42,732 nucleotides of DNA, from positions 17,931 through 60,662 of the forward strand of contig KL662191.1 of assembly GCA_000733415.1 (NCBI GenBank), read 5' to 3'. Below the pieces are notes generated by a model. It was not told the origin of the DNA and did no database searches. It worked only from the letters and a program-made list of their open reading frames with translations. Numbering within the stretch: position 1 is the stretch's first letter; each line of letters starts with the position of its first letter. This DNA is from [Leptolyngbya] sp. JSC-1. Lineage in GTDB: Bacteria; Cyanobacteriota; Cyanobacteriia; Elainellales; Elainellaceae. Positions 24,418-32,924 of this stretch are shown here, piece by piece. The translations under genes and the position numbers were made by a program.

Positions 24418-24732
24418 CGAGGTTCAGTAGATCGCAAATTGTGATTGATCCCCCCTTGACCTCCTTCTGAAAGCTACCGTGTACACAGATCTCGATGGTG
24501 CTCCGCACCGCCCGGAGGGCGATCGCGAATCAATGCAAGGGATGATCCCCCTACATCCCCCTAAACCCCTACGGCGATGCGCCTTCGGCGTAGATCAAGG
24601 GGGGCTTCAATTCCTGATTGGTAGGTGCTGCGCACAGGCTTCGCCTCTTCCCCCTTGATTTAAGGGGGTTAGGGGGGATCGAACCCAAGCATGACGAGGC
24701 AACCTGGCTCATTTTCAATCTACTGAAGTTCT
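24418..24732. repeat. Nested palindromic repeats between glxC and glxD
   Basis: Almost the whole 315-base interval is made of inverted repeats. It holds a copy of the dispersed repeat (24448-24495, with GTGTACAC at 24479-24486), GGTGC/GCACC and CGCCC/GGGCG hairpins with a HIP1 site (24519-24526), CTACG...CGTAG near 24570-24594, and CCCCCTTGATTTAAGGGGG (24650-24668). Such C-rich elements are typical mobile-like intergenic repeats of cyanobacteria. They could reduce read-through into glxD or stabilise mRNA ends. Confidence 0.75.
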
Positions 24733-26040
24733 ATGCAAGAAAACATTCTCTATACCAGCAGTACCTTTACGCCTCAAGTGATCGATGCCATCCAGCAGCG
24801 AGCTGAACTAGGGCGTTACCATATTCGTGGCTTTGGTGCATTGCGTAACGTTCCGCGGCTCGATGATTTAATATTCCTGACGGCGTCTCTAACTCGGTTT
24901 CCGCTGGAGGGTTACCGAGAAAGATGCGAAACCAAAACCCTACTGGGAACCCGCTACGCCAAGCGACCAATGGAATTGGAAATTCCGATTACCATCGCTG
25001 GCATGAGCTTTGGGGCACTCTCGAAAAATGCCAAGGTTGCGTTGGGACAGGCGGCGACTTGGCTGGGTACCTCTACCACAACGGGTGACGGCGGTATGTT
25101 GCCCGCAGAACGAGACGCGTCAGCCAAGCTGGTGTATCAGTGTTTGCCATCGCGCTATGGCTTTGATCCGAGGGATTTAAGAAAAGCCGATGCGGTCGAG
25201 ATTGTAGTGGGGCAAGGGGCAAAACCAGGCGGCGGTGGGTTGTTGCTGGGTCAGAAAGTGAACCAAGTGGTGGCCGGAATGCGGACGCTACCCGAAGGCG
25301 TGGACCAACGCTCACCCTGTCGCCATCCGGATTGGATTGGTCCCGATGATTTGAAAATCAAAATCGAAGAGCTGCGCGAAGCCACCAACTGGGAAATTCC
25401 AATCTATGTCAAGATGGGAGCCACGCGCGTCAAGGACGATGTCAAGCTGGCGGTGAAGGCCGGAGCCGATGTGATTGTGCTCGATGGCATGGAAGGCGGC
25501 ACGGCAGCAACGCAAAGCATCTTTCAGGAACATGTCGGCATTCCAACCCTACCGGCGATTGTACAGGCCGTTGAAGCGTTAAAAGAAATCGGCGTGTATG
25601 GCGAAGTGCAGCTTTTAGTCTCCGGCGGCATTCGTTCGGGTCCCGATGTGGCGAAAGCGTTAGCCCTGGGAGCCGATGCAGTCAGTATCGGTACAGCTAG
25701 TCTGATTGCTATGGGCTGCAACAAGCCAATTTACGTCGAAGACTATCAGGCATTGGGAACGGCTCCTTACCATTGCCACCATTGCCATACGGGTCGTTGT
25801 CCGGTCGGCATTGCCACCCAGGATGACGAGTTAATGGCGCGTTTACCCATCGAAGAGGCCGCTACCTATGTTGCCAATTACTTACAGGCAATGGTGATGG
25901 AGGCCCAATCGATTGCTCGCGCCTGCGGTAAGTCAAACGTCCATAATCTAGAGCGCGAAGATTTAGTAGCATTGACGCTAGAAGCATCTGCGATGGCAAA
26001 GGTACCGTTAGCGGGAACGGATTTTATTATGGGTCAGTGA
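24733..26040 (+). CDS. glxD: FMN-binding glutamate-synthase-like subunit (GlxD / MgsC type)
   Basis: A 435-residue protein equivalent to the central and FMN domains of GltB. It has PITIAGMSFGALSKNAK, TGDGGMLPAER, VEIVVGQGAKPGGGG, the KMGATRVKDD...GADVIVLDGMEGGT core, LLVSGGIRSGPDVAKALALGAD (FMN phosphate binding) and a Cys cluster CHHCHTGRCPVGIATQ that would hold the 3Fe-4S centre. It condenses 2-oxoglutarate with the nitrogen released by GlxB. Its stop overlaps the stop of the opposite-strand pta gene by 14 bases. It begins at ATG 24733 after the repeat interval, without a clear ribosome binding site. Confidence 0.9.
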   Translation: MQENILYTSSTFTPQVIDAIQQRAELGRYHIRGFGALRNVPRLDDLIFLTASLTRFPLEGYRERCETKTLLGTRYAKRPMELEIPITIAGMSFGALSKNAKVALGQAATWLGTSTTTGDGGMLPAERDASAKLVYQCLPSRYGFDPRDLRKADAVEIVVGQGAKPGGGGLLLGQKVNQVVAGMRTLPEGVDQRSPCRHPDWIGPDDLKIKIEELREATNWEIPIYVKMGATRVKDDVKLAVKAGADVIVLDGMEGGTAATQSIFQEHVGIPTLPAIVQAVEALKEIGVYGEVQLLVSGGIRSGPDVAKALALGADAVSIGTASLIAMGCNKPIYVEDYQALGTAPYHCHHCHTGRCPVGIATQDDELMARLPIEEAATYVANYLQAMVMEAQSIARACGKSNVHNLEREDLVALTLEASAMAKVPLAGTDFIMGQ

Positions 26041-28132
26041 TGGCATGATTGATCGACTGGGCCTGAATCGCCGTAATTGCAACCGTGTTGACAATATCTG
26101 GAATCGTGCAGCCGCGGCTGAGGTCGTTAACCGGCTTTTTGAGTCCTTGCAGCACCGGACCGATGGCAACCGCATTCGCAGAACGCTGAACGGCTTTGTA
26201 GGTATTGTTGCCCGTATTCAAATCCGGAAAAATGAAAACCGTAGCGTGTCCGGCTACTTCGCTGCCAGGCAGTTTGGTTTTGGCAACGCTTTCGTCAATC
26301 GCGGCATCATACTGAATCGGCCCTTCGATTTTAAGGTCGGGACGCTGTTGACGCGCAATTCGAGTTGCTTCCTTCACTTTCTCTACTTCTGCCCCTTGAC
26401 CCGATGTGCCGGTAGAATAGGACAGCATTGCCACCAACGGCTCCACGCCAAACTGCTGCGCAGTCATGGCCGAACTGATAGCAATGTCAGCCAACTGCTG
26501 CGGATTGGGATCGGGATTCACGGCACAATCACCGTAGACCAGCACCCGGTCTTCTAAGCACATGAAGAATACGCTAGAGACAATCGATACACCGGGTTGG
26601 GTACGAATAAATTCCAACGCCGGTCGGATTGTATGAGCCGTAGTATGAACCGAACCGGACACCATTCCATCTGCCATGCCCTTATAAACCATCATCGTCC
26701 CAAAGTAACTAACGTCCTTCATGATGTCGTGAGCATAATCTTCTGTAATTCCTTTGTGTTTACGTAACTCATAATAGGTATTGCCATATTCTTCTTGCCA
26801 TTCTGATGTCAGTGGATTGATAATATTCGCCTGCTCCAGCTTCAGTCCTAAAGCATCGATGCGCGTGCGGATTTCCTGTTCATCGCCCAGTAAGGTAATA
26901 TCCACCACGCCGCGCCGCAGCAGGATTTCACTGGCTCGCAAAATCCGCTCCTCGTTGCCCTCAGGTAAAACAATGTGCTGGCGCGATGCCTTCGCCCGTT
27001 CCACCAGCTCATACTCAAACATGATTGGTGTCATGCGGGTTGAGCGGGAAACGGCGATGCGTTCGGCTAATTTTGCCGTATCCACATGAGCCTCAAACAG
27101 TCCCAACGCAGAAGCAATCTTACGGGCATTGTGGGGCGTAATCTCGGCACGCACTTCGTTGATTTGGGTGGCAGTCTGGTAGGTATCGGTGGCGACGCTA
27201 AGAATCGGAGCGGTCCACCGCGCTCCCTGAATCAATTGCTGAATTCGCGGATCGAGATCCAATCCACCCGTCAGCACCATGCCTGCCACATTGGGAGATT
27301 GACTCGAGAGCGTAGAAGCCAAGCAGCCTAGAATCACATCCGAGCGGTCGCCAGGAGTAATCACTAGGCTACCCTCCTGAAGCCGTCCCAGAAAATTGGG
27401 CAGCTGCATAGCGGCAGCTTTGACAGTCATGACTTCGTGATTCAGTCGTTCCGCATCTCCGTGGATCAGCTTGGCATCTATCGCTTTGGCGATTTCGGCA
27501 ATGGTCGGCTTAGATAGCATCGCGTCATCGGGCAGCACAAAGATGGGATCGGCAAAGGTCCAGCTGACCTGCAAGGCTGCTTTCACCTGTTCTAACTGAT
27601 CGAGCGCAACTCGGTTGATGATCGTAGCCACCATCGCACACCCTTCTTGAAGAAAGGCTTCTCGTTCGGTGAGTACGGTGTTGACTACCTGTTCAGGCGT
27701 TTTGTTGGCACCATTGGCAACCAGCAGAATTGGTGCAGCTAGGTGGTTGGCGACTCGGCTGTCAAAATTATCGACAAAGGCCGAATCAATATAGCTGGAG
27801 TCAATCCCTTCGCAAACCACAAAATCACACTGCTGTTCCAGATGTTTATACGCCGAGATTATTTGTTGTAGAAGTTGACCGTACTGCCCAGCCGCAATTA
27901 ACTGCCGTACTTCCTCATCCATCAATGCATAATGAGCGTCGTAGGAACAATTTTGCGGATAGCGACTACGCACCAATTCAATATCGTTGTCTCGCTCTGT
28001 ACCGCTATGGATCACCGGACGAAAAAATCCCAGGTGCTGTACCCGTTTCGATAGCAGTTCCATAATGCCGAGCGCCACTAGCGCCTTGCCGCTGCCAGGT
28101 TCCAGTCCTACGATGTACAGATTTTTGAGCAT
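26027..28132 (-). CDS. pta: Phosphate acetyltransferase with N-terminal P-loop and DRTGG domains
   Basis: A 701-residue long-form Pta that converts acetyl-CoA and phosphate to acetyl phosphate. Residues about 1-220 form the BioD-like P-loop NTPase domain (YIVGLEPGSGKALVALGIMEL), about 230-350 the DRTGG domain, and about 370-695 the catalytic PTA_PTB domain (HIVLPEGNEERILRASEILL, MADGMVSGSVHTTAHTIRPAL, MLSYSTGTSGQGAEVEKVKEA, VFIFPDLNTGNNTYKAVQRS). The length matches the long class. It converges on glxD with a 14-base overlap of the coding ends. Confidence 0.93.
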   Translation of the reverse strand: MLKNLYIVGLEPGSGKALVALGIMELLSKRVQHLGFFRPVIHSGTERDNDIELVRSRYPQNCSYDAHYALMDEEVRQLIAAGQYGQLLQQIISAYKHLEQQCDFVVCEGIDSSYIDSAFVDNFDSRVANHLAAPILLVANGANKTPEQVVNTVLTEREAFLQEGCAMVATIINRVALDQLEQVKAALQVSWTFADPIFVLPDDAMLSKPTIAEIAKAIDAKLIHGDAERLNHEVMTVKAAAMQLPNFLGRLQEGSLVITPGDRSDVILGCLASTLSSQSPNVAGMVLTGGLDLDPRIQQLIQGARWTAPILSVATDTYQTATQINEVRAEITPHNARKIASALGLFEAHVDTAKLAERIAVSRSTRMTPIMFEYELVERAKASRQHIVLPEGNEERILRASEILLRRGVVDITLLGDEQEIRTRIDALGLKLEQANIINPLTSEWQEEYGNTYYELRKHKGITEDYAHDIMKDVSYFGTMMVYKGMADGMVSGSVHTTAHTIRPALEFIRTQPGVSIVSSVFFMCLEDRVLVYGDCAVNPDPNPQQLADIAISSAMTAQQFGVEPLVAMLSYSTGTSGQGAEVEKVKEATRIARQQRPDLKIEGPIQYDAAIDESVAKTKLPGSEVAGHATVFIFPDLNTGNNTYKAVQRSANAVAIGPVLQGLKKPVNDLSRGCTIPDIVNTVAITAIQAQSINHAITDP

Positions 28133-28252
28133 GCTGTTTTCCCGTTTTGCTAGATTCTAGCCGTGCTTGGATATCGGCCTTTCCAGACACTCTACGTCTC
28201 CGTCAGTACCCTAGCGCAGAATTGATCATCCTGAGTGTATAGAGTAACGCAA

Positions 28253-28720
28253 TCAACTACTGCAACTCATGCAGTGTAATTCCGGCTTCAGCAGCATTCC
28301 CCAGCGGGCGTTATAGGGATGCACCTGCTGCACAACTTCTCCATCGCGATACACCGGATAGCCCGCATTCGCCCAGGCAAAAATCGAGCCGTCCAGGTTC
28401 CACACTTGACGGTAGCCCATCTGCTGCAGTTGGTCTGCCGCTTTGGCCGAGCGATAGCCCACCGAACAGTAGGTGACAATCGGCGTGTCCTGCAACCATC
28501 CCCGGTTGGGCAATTCCTCCAGGTTTTCTGGAGCTAGAATCGCGTTAGGCAAGTGGCTGATACCGTATTCTTCTGGGGTTCGGGTATCGAGGAGGAGCGG
28601 CTGGGGCGATTGCTGTAACCAGTTGGCCAATTCAGCGATCGAGATCTGCTGCACTTGGGGGAACTGAGCCGAGATCAGGGTTTTAACTGCGGTCCAGCTA
28701 ATGGTTTGGAGTAATCCCAT
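28253..28720 (-). CDS. Rhodanese-like sulfurtransferase
   Basis: A 155-residue protein with one rhodanese domain. The active-site loop is CSVGYR with Cys85 (IVTYCSVGYRSAKAA); the CH2A-like LLLDTRTPEEYGISHLPNA segment and the C-terminal LDGSIFAWANAGYPVYRDG are clear. It moves sulfane sulfur, or detoxifies through a persulfide, in the cytoplasm. A C-terminal CMSC pair (Cys150, Cys153) could form a second redox or metal site. It lies 120 bases upstream of pta on the same strand. Confidence 0.9.
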   Translation of the reverse strand: MGLLQTISWTAVKTLISAQFPQVQQISIAELANWLQQSPQPLLLDTRTPEEYGISHLPNAILAPENLEELPNRGWLQDTPIVTYCSVGYRSAKAADQLQQMGYRQVWNLDGSIFAWANAGYPVYRDGEVVQQVHPYNARWGMLLKPELHCMSCSS

Positions 28721-28842
28721 CCTTGCTGCTCCTAAAACTCACTCAAAATCACCCTACCAAAGCAAAAGACTACCAGATGCCTGTTGCTGATCTGATAGCC
28801 TCAATTGAAGTAAATTTAGGTATTGCCGTTGCAGGCCCAAAT

Positions 28843-29365
28843 CTATTTGGGGCAGTTGGTTACAGAAGTAACACCAGCGACAGCAGGATAGTTACCATCA
28901 CCTTTGGGATTGACACAAAGTACCGCGATGGTTGTAGAGTTACCAGCAGAATCCTTAGCGGTAAACACTCGGCCAGAAACACCTTTGAGAGTATTACCTT
29001 TGGTAGCGTTAGGATCACCAATTGCTTCAGCAGAAGCGTTCGCACCAGTGGTCACGGTACCTACTTTGTAGTCATAAAATTCGGTGTTTTTGGGAATACC
29101 TAACTCAAGCTGCTCGGTGGTGGTGGCGAACTGGCCCTTTTCCAGGAAGTAAGCTTGCTGACCCCGGTTCATCGAACCCACGTAGGTGGTTGCTTCAGAC
29201 TGACGGGCTTTGTTGGCTTGGTTGAGGAAAGAAGGCAGAGCAATAGCAGCCAGAATACCAATGATGATGATAACAACCAGCAGCTCAATCAGAGTAAAAC
29301 CTTCGTTTTCTTTTTTCTTTGCTGAGCAGGTGCTGCAGAAACTTGGCTTTGAGTTCGGATTTCAT
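28843..29365 (-). pseudogene. pilA: Major type IV pilin PilA, frameshifted before the cleavage site
   Basis: The ATG at 29365 opens MKSELKAKFLQHLLSKE, a typical cyanobacterial prepilin leader, but this frame stops after 26 codons. The mature pilin (NEG|FTLIELLVVIIIIGILAAIA..., then SMNRGQQAYFLEKGQF to CPK) is in the next frame and ends at 28843. Removing one base of the six-A run (T6 on the plus strand, 29311-29316) restores an unbroken 173-residue pilin (LLSKEKENEGFTLIE). In the mature frame there is no start codon between its upstream stop and the pilin core. The C-terminal domain has two Cys (VLCVNPKG, TNCPK) for the D-region disulfide. As in gntR, the change is one extra A in AAGAAAAAAG. 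It could be a true lesion, phase variation or a sequencing error. Confidence 0.88.
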
Positions 29366-29467
29366 AGGTGGAAATGTCTCCTTGAGTTGCGGGATACTGA
29401 TTTCTAACTCCTGGGTATAACTTGCCCATCTTGGTTTCGTTTCATATCACCAGGGGAGAAATTTTTT

Positions 29468-30811
29468 CTAACGGCGTTCTAGCAGCACATACAGGAATGC
29501 ATCCAAGCGATTCAATAACTCTCTCACAGCTTGAAATGCCGTTGTAGCGGTGGTGGGTTCCAGCGTCACCGGGTTGACCGGACGGATCTGGCGATAGCGC
29601 TCGGCAAGGGTTTGGATCGGTTGGGGACCCTCCCACAGGGGCAGCAGACAGGCCGCCGTGCTGGCTTCTAGCAGCACCGGAGTCAGGGCAGGCAACTTCA
29701 CGTCACGGCTAATTTCAAACGGCTTGCCAGTTTGAACCGCTTGAATCAACTCGGTTTTTAGCGCAGGGGTTTGCAGTTGGGGATGCAGATGCACCATCGC
29801 GCTGCGCCAGTCGGCCTCGCTCCATTCGTCAACAGAAGTACCAACTGGGCCTGGATGGGTACACCAGAAATCCATCAGACGGTGAACCGAATGCAACAGC
29901 TCAAACACATGTAGCTTGTCCTGAACTGTGGCCTCGGCTAGACTGACACTCCAGAAGAAGGGCAAATTCTCCGGCTCGTTGAATAGTTCTGTGACATCCC
30001 AGTGCCGCCAGTTCACCATGCTGACAAACTCCAGGTTGCTAGCAGCGAGCAGGTTGAACAGGTCTGAGACGGTAAACCCCTTGTCGCCAGCCAGCAGCTG
30101 ATTGGCATGAAGCCGCTCCTTGAGATCTTCGGAGTCTACTGGTTTGCCTCTAAAACTCGGTCCCCAAGACTCAAACTTCAGCCGCGTCTCGTCCTTCAGA
30201 GCTTCCATTGTTTCGATCACAATCTTCTCGGCTAGTTCGGTTTCTTCATGCATGACGCCCATTAACCGAAATAGAGCTTGGGCTTGAAAGTAGGGAGCAC
30301 GTTGGTACATATGGTGCAGGTTAGCCCGGAGTAGACCGTCTGGTTTAAGGACGGATTTCATTGCTTTTAACCCTGCTAAGGGATTGGGCAGCAAATACAG
30401 CACCTCATCGCAGTTGATGTAGTCAAACTCCAGCCCTAACTGAGGTACTTCTTCAATCGGTAGAGCATGAAATTCAACATTGGTGAAGCCGTGATATTTC
30501 AAACGCTCGCTTGCCAGGTTAATCGACTCCTTAGACAGGTCAATTCCAATGATCCTGGCTCCAGGATTGGCTTTTGCTAGAACTAGCGACTTGAACCCAG
30601 TGCCGCATCCCGCATCCAGAATTAATTTATCCTCAGTGTTCATGACTCGGCGATGGCGTAGATAGTATGGCGTAACCAGGTTGAGGATAAACAGGGCTTC
30701 AGGATTCCCATCGGGTGGTGCTTCTAACGGCTTACGCGGGAATGGAGCCTGATCAAACTGACGACGCAATTGTTCTAGCTCCTCGGTGTTCTCGGTGTTC
30801 TTGGGGGTCAT
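29468..30811 (-). CDS. Class I SAM-dependent methyltransferase next to pilA
   Basis: A 447-residue protein. Residues about 45-190 carry a Rossmann methyltransferase domain with motif I LILDAGCGTGFKSL, the acidic ribose contact GARIIGIDLSKES, and NCDEVLYLLPNP as motif IV. The remaining 250 residues are of unknown function and mainly helical. The substrate is not evident. It lies 102 bases upstream of the pilin gene on the same strand and may be co-transcribed, so a role in pilin modification or surface polymer methylation is possible. Confidence 0.82.
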   Translation of the reverse strand: MTPKNTENTEELEQLRRQFDQAPFPRKPLEAPPDGNPEALFILNLVTPYYLRHRRVMNTEDKLILDAGCGTGFKSLVLAKANPGARIIGIDLSKESINLASERLKYHGFTNVEFHALPIEEVPQLGLEFDYINCDEVLYLLPNPLAGLKAMKSVLKPDGLLRANLHHMYQRAPYFQAQALFRLMGVMHEETELAEKIVIETMEALKDETRLKFESWGPSFRGKPVDSEDLKERLHANQLLAGDKGFTVSDLFNLLAASNLEFVSMVNWRHWDVTELFNEPENLPFFWSVSLAEATVQDKLHVFELLHSVHRLMDFWCTHPGPVGTSVDEWSEADWRSAMVHLHPQLQTPALKTELIQAVQTGKPFEISRDVKLPALTPVLLEASTAACLLPLWEGPQPIQTLAERYRQIRPVNPVTLEPTTATTAFQAVRELLNRLDAFLYVLLERR

Positions 30812-31045
30812 GGTGAGTCTCCTCAGTCGAATCGATCAGCTTAGAGGTGGGTGGCAGCGGTTTCGGTGAAGCTTCGTAGTTAGCTTGCCCATTCACCAGT
30901 AGAATCCGAACGATTGGAATAAAAATTGGCTAAATAGTTGGTCAAAGCAGCCCTAGAGTTCCGTAGTTTTTACTAAGTCGGTTAAAAGCGTTAACATAAT
31001 TAGATTAAGTAAATTTGCACTTACTGAAGGTTAAAACGAGGTCGC

Positions 31046-32326
31046 TTGGTTGCACTTCTAAAGATTCCGTTTGCTGACATCGCCTCCTTTCCGGCAAAGC
31101 GCTACAGGCTGGATAACGGCCTTTTGCTGATTCATCAACGAGTCACAGCGGCTCCAGTTGTGACGGTGGATGTATGGGTCAAGGCAGGGGCTGCGACTGA
31201 ACCGGAACCCTGGTCCGGGATGGCCCACTTCCTAGAGCACATGATCTTCAAAGGCACAAATCGTCTGCTGCCTGGACAATTTGATCAGATTATTGAGAAT
31301 CGCGGTGGCGTAACCAATGCCGCTACAAGCCACGACTACGCCCACTTCTTTGTCAGTACGGCTGCGATCGATTTGCCCGATACCCTGCCCCATCTGGCTG
31401 ACCTACTGCTCCATGCGGCCATTCCCGATGCCGAGTTTGAGCTAGAACGGGATGTGGTACTGGAAGAAATCCGCCAGTCATTTGATGATCCTGATGGCTT
31501 GGGCTTTCAGGTGCTGCTGGAAACGCTGTATCAATCCCACCCCTACGGGCGTCCAGTCTTGGGAGATGCGGCCCGATTGGTTGAACGCTCGCCTCATGAA
31601 ATGCGCTGGTTCCATTCGGCTCACTATCAGCCAGAAAACATGACGGTCGTGGTCGTGGGGGATGTGGAGTGGGAGACCACACTAGAGCTAGTTAGCCGTG
31701 CCTTTACCGAGTTTCCTAGCCGCGCCGACTGCCCCCATCCGGCGATTAAACCCGAACCACCTCTGACCGGAATTCGCCGCCAAGTGCTGGAGTTGCCCCG
31801 GCTAGGGTTAGCTCGCTTGATGCTGGGGTGGGCCACACCGGGCATTGAATCCTTGCGCTCTGCTTACGGGATGGATTTGCTTTCGGCACTGTTAGCGAGT
31901 GGACGGACTTCCCGTTTGGTGCGAGAACTGCGGGAAGAGCGATATCTGGTACAAGATATCAGCAGTGGCTTTTCGCTTCAGCGCGATTCTAGTTTGTTTA
32001 CACTCACAGCCTGGGTCGATCCGGCCCACCTCGATCAGGTGGAGGCGATCATTGGCGATCGGTTGTCTGAATTGGCAACGGCCCCGGTGGGTGAGGTGGA
32101 ATTGAAGCGCTGTCAGCGGCTGCTGTGTAATGATTATGCCTTTTCGACAGAAACGGCGAGCCAACTGGCTGGTCTTTATGGCTACTATAGTGTGATTGCC
32201 CAGCCTGAACTGGCAGTGGCCTATCCCCAGGTGATCTCGTCTTTCCAACCCGAAGAGTTGCAGCAGCTGGCCAATCAGTATCTCTCACCGTTGCGCTATG
32301 CTGCCGTTGTCTTGCAGCCAGCCTGA
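31046..32326 (+). CDS. M16-family zinc metallopeptidase, catalytic subunit
   Basis: A 426-residue insulinase-family protein with the inverted zinc motif HFLEH (His61, Glu64, His65) and the third ligand in ELERDVVLEEIRQS (Glu140/141). It is probably the active partner of the inactive homologue encoded at 32925, as in bacterial M16B heterodimers. No signal peptide is visible. The start is TTG 31046, with GAGGT just upstream; no better start precedes the conserved RYRLDNGLLLIHQR segment. Confidence 0.88.
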   Translation: MVALLKIPFADIASFPAKRYRLDNGLLLIHQRVTAAPVVTVDVWVKAGAATEPEPWSGMAHFLEHMIFKGTNRLLPGQFDQIIENRGGVTNAATSHDYAHFFVSTAAIDLPDTLPHLADLLLHAAIPDAEFELERDVVLEEIRQSFDDPDGLGFQVLLETLYQSHPYGRPVLGDAARLVERSPHEMRWFHSAHYQPENMTVVVVGDVEWETTLELVSRAFTEFPSRADCPHPAIKPEPPLTGIRRQVLELPRLGLARLMLGWATPGIESLRSAYGMDLLSALLASGRTSRLVRELREERYLVQDISSGFSLQRDSSLFTLTAWVDPAHLDQVEAIIGDRLSELATAPVGEVELKRCQRLLCNDYAFSTETASQLAGLYGYYSVIAQPELAVAYPQVISSFQPEELQQLANQYLSPLRYAAVVLQPA

Positions 32327-32924
32327 GCAGCAAGCAAGTCTGACCCAGAAGGCAGTGAGACTGAATGGGCTTGCCATATTGGCCGGCAGTAAGTTGCCAA
32401 TGATTGTTAAGATTAGTTCATGAATTGGGGCTTGAGTTTCTCAACCCCAGCTAGAAGATGTCTGAGAAGTCTTGAAGATGCTCTATTGGCCTCCTTTTCT
32501 GAGCTGTCCACAGGGCTATGATTGCCCAACTGATGGTCCTAGTGGATATTTCAAACAGGAAGCGTCCATTTCCATCTCTCAGCATGGGGAGCGGTTTGGG
32601 CTATCATTTACGTCTTTTCACACATCCTTAATTAACTCGGCAGCTAATTCTATATGGTGCGATTTAGCTGAATTCGCTGAATGAATCAAAACCTGCATCA
32701 ATCCCCGGATTGATCCCTGGACCAATCCTCGCATCTACCATCTCTGCACCATCCCGTAGGCATCCAACCGTGCATCTCATTGGGCATCTGGCAATTAGGT
32801 TCAAATGCAATTGTGTTCAAATACTGTGTACAGATATTGATTTAGCCCTTGAAACTACGCGCTTGCTACGTCTAAACTTCACCCACTAATTTTATTCAAA
32901 CCTCAAAACTCATCCCTTTAGCCA
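32327..32924. other. Intergenic region between the two M16 genes
   Basis: About 600 bases without a convincing gene. Near its start, GGGGCTTGAG...CTCAACCCC (32427-32448) forms a strong hairpin without a T tail and may end the first transcript. A 70-codon frame at 32472-32684 has no ribosome binding site and no recognisable motif and is not called. The second M16 gene probably has its own promoter here. Confidence 0.5.

Noticed and set aside
24479..24486. GTGTACAC (and ATGTACACAC near 21610) as GntR operators
   Set aside because: Both lie inside copies of one dispersed intergenic repeat (21577-21625 and 24448-24495), so their similarity is explained by common repeat origin, and they differ from the 16-bp palindrome.
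24418..24732. CRISPR-like array
   Set aside because: The repeats are inverted, of different sequence and not evenly spaced; no cas gene is present.
26045..26557. A 170-codon plus-strand frame opposite pta
   Set aside because: It mirrors the conserved catalytic domain of Pta on the other strand; codon shadow.
32472..32684. A 70-codon frame between the M16 genes
   Set aside because: No ribosome binding site and an unstructured composition; probably chance.
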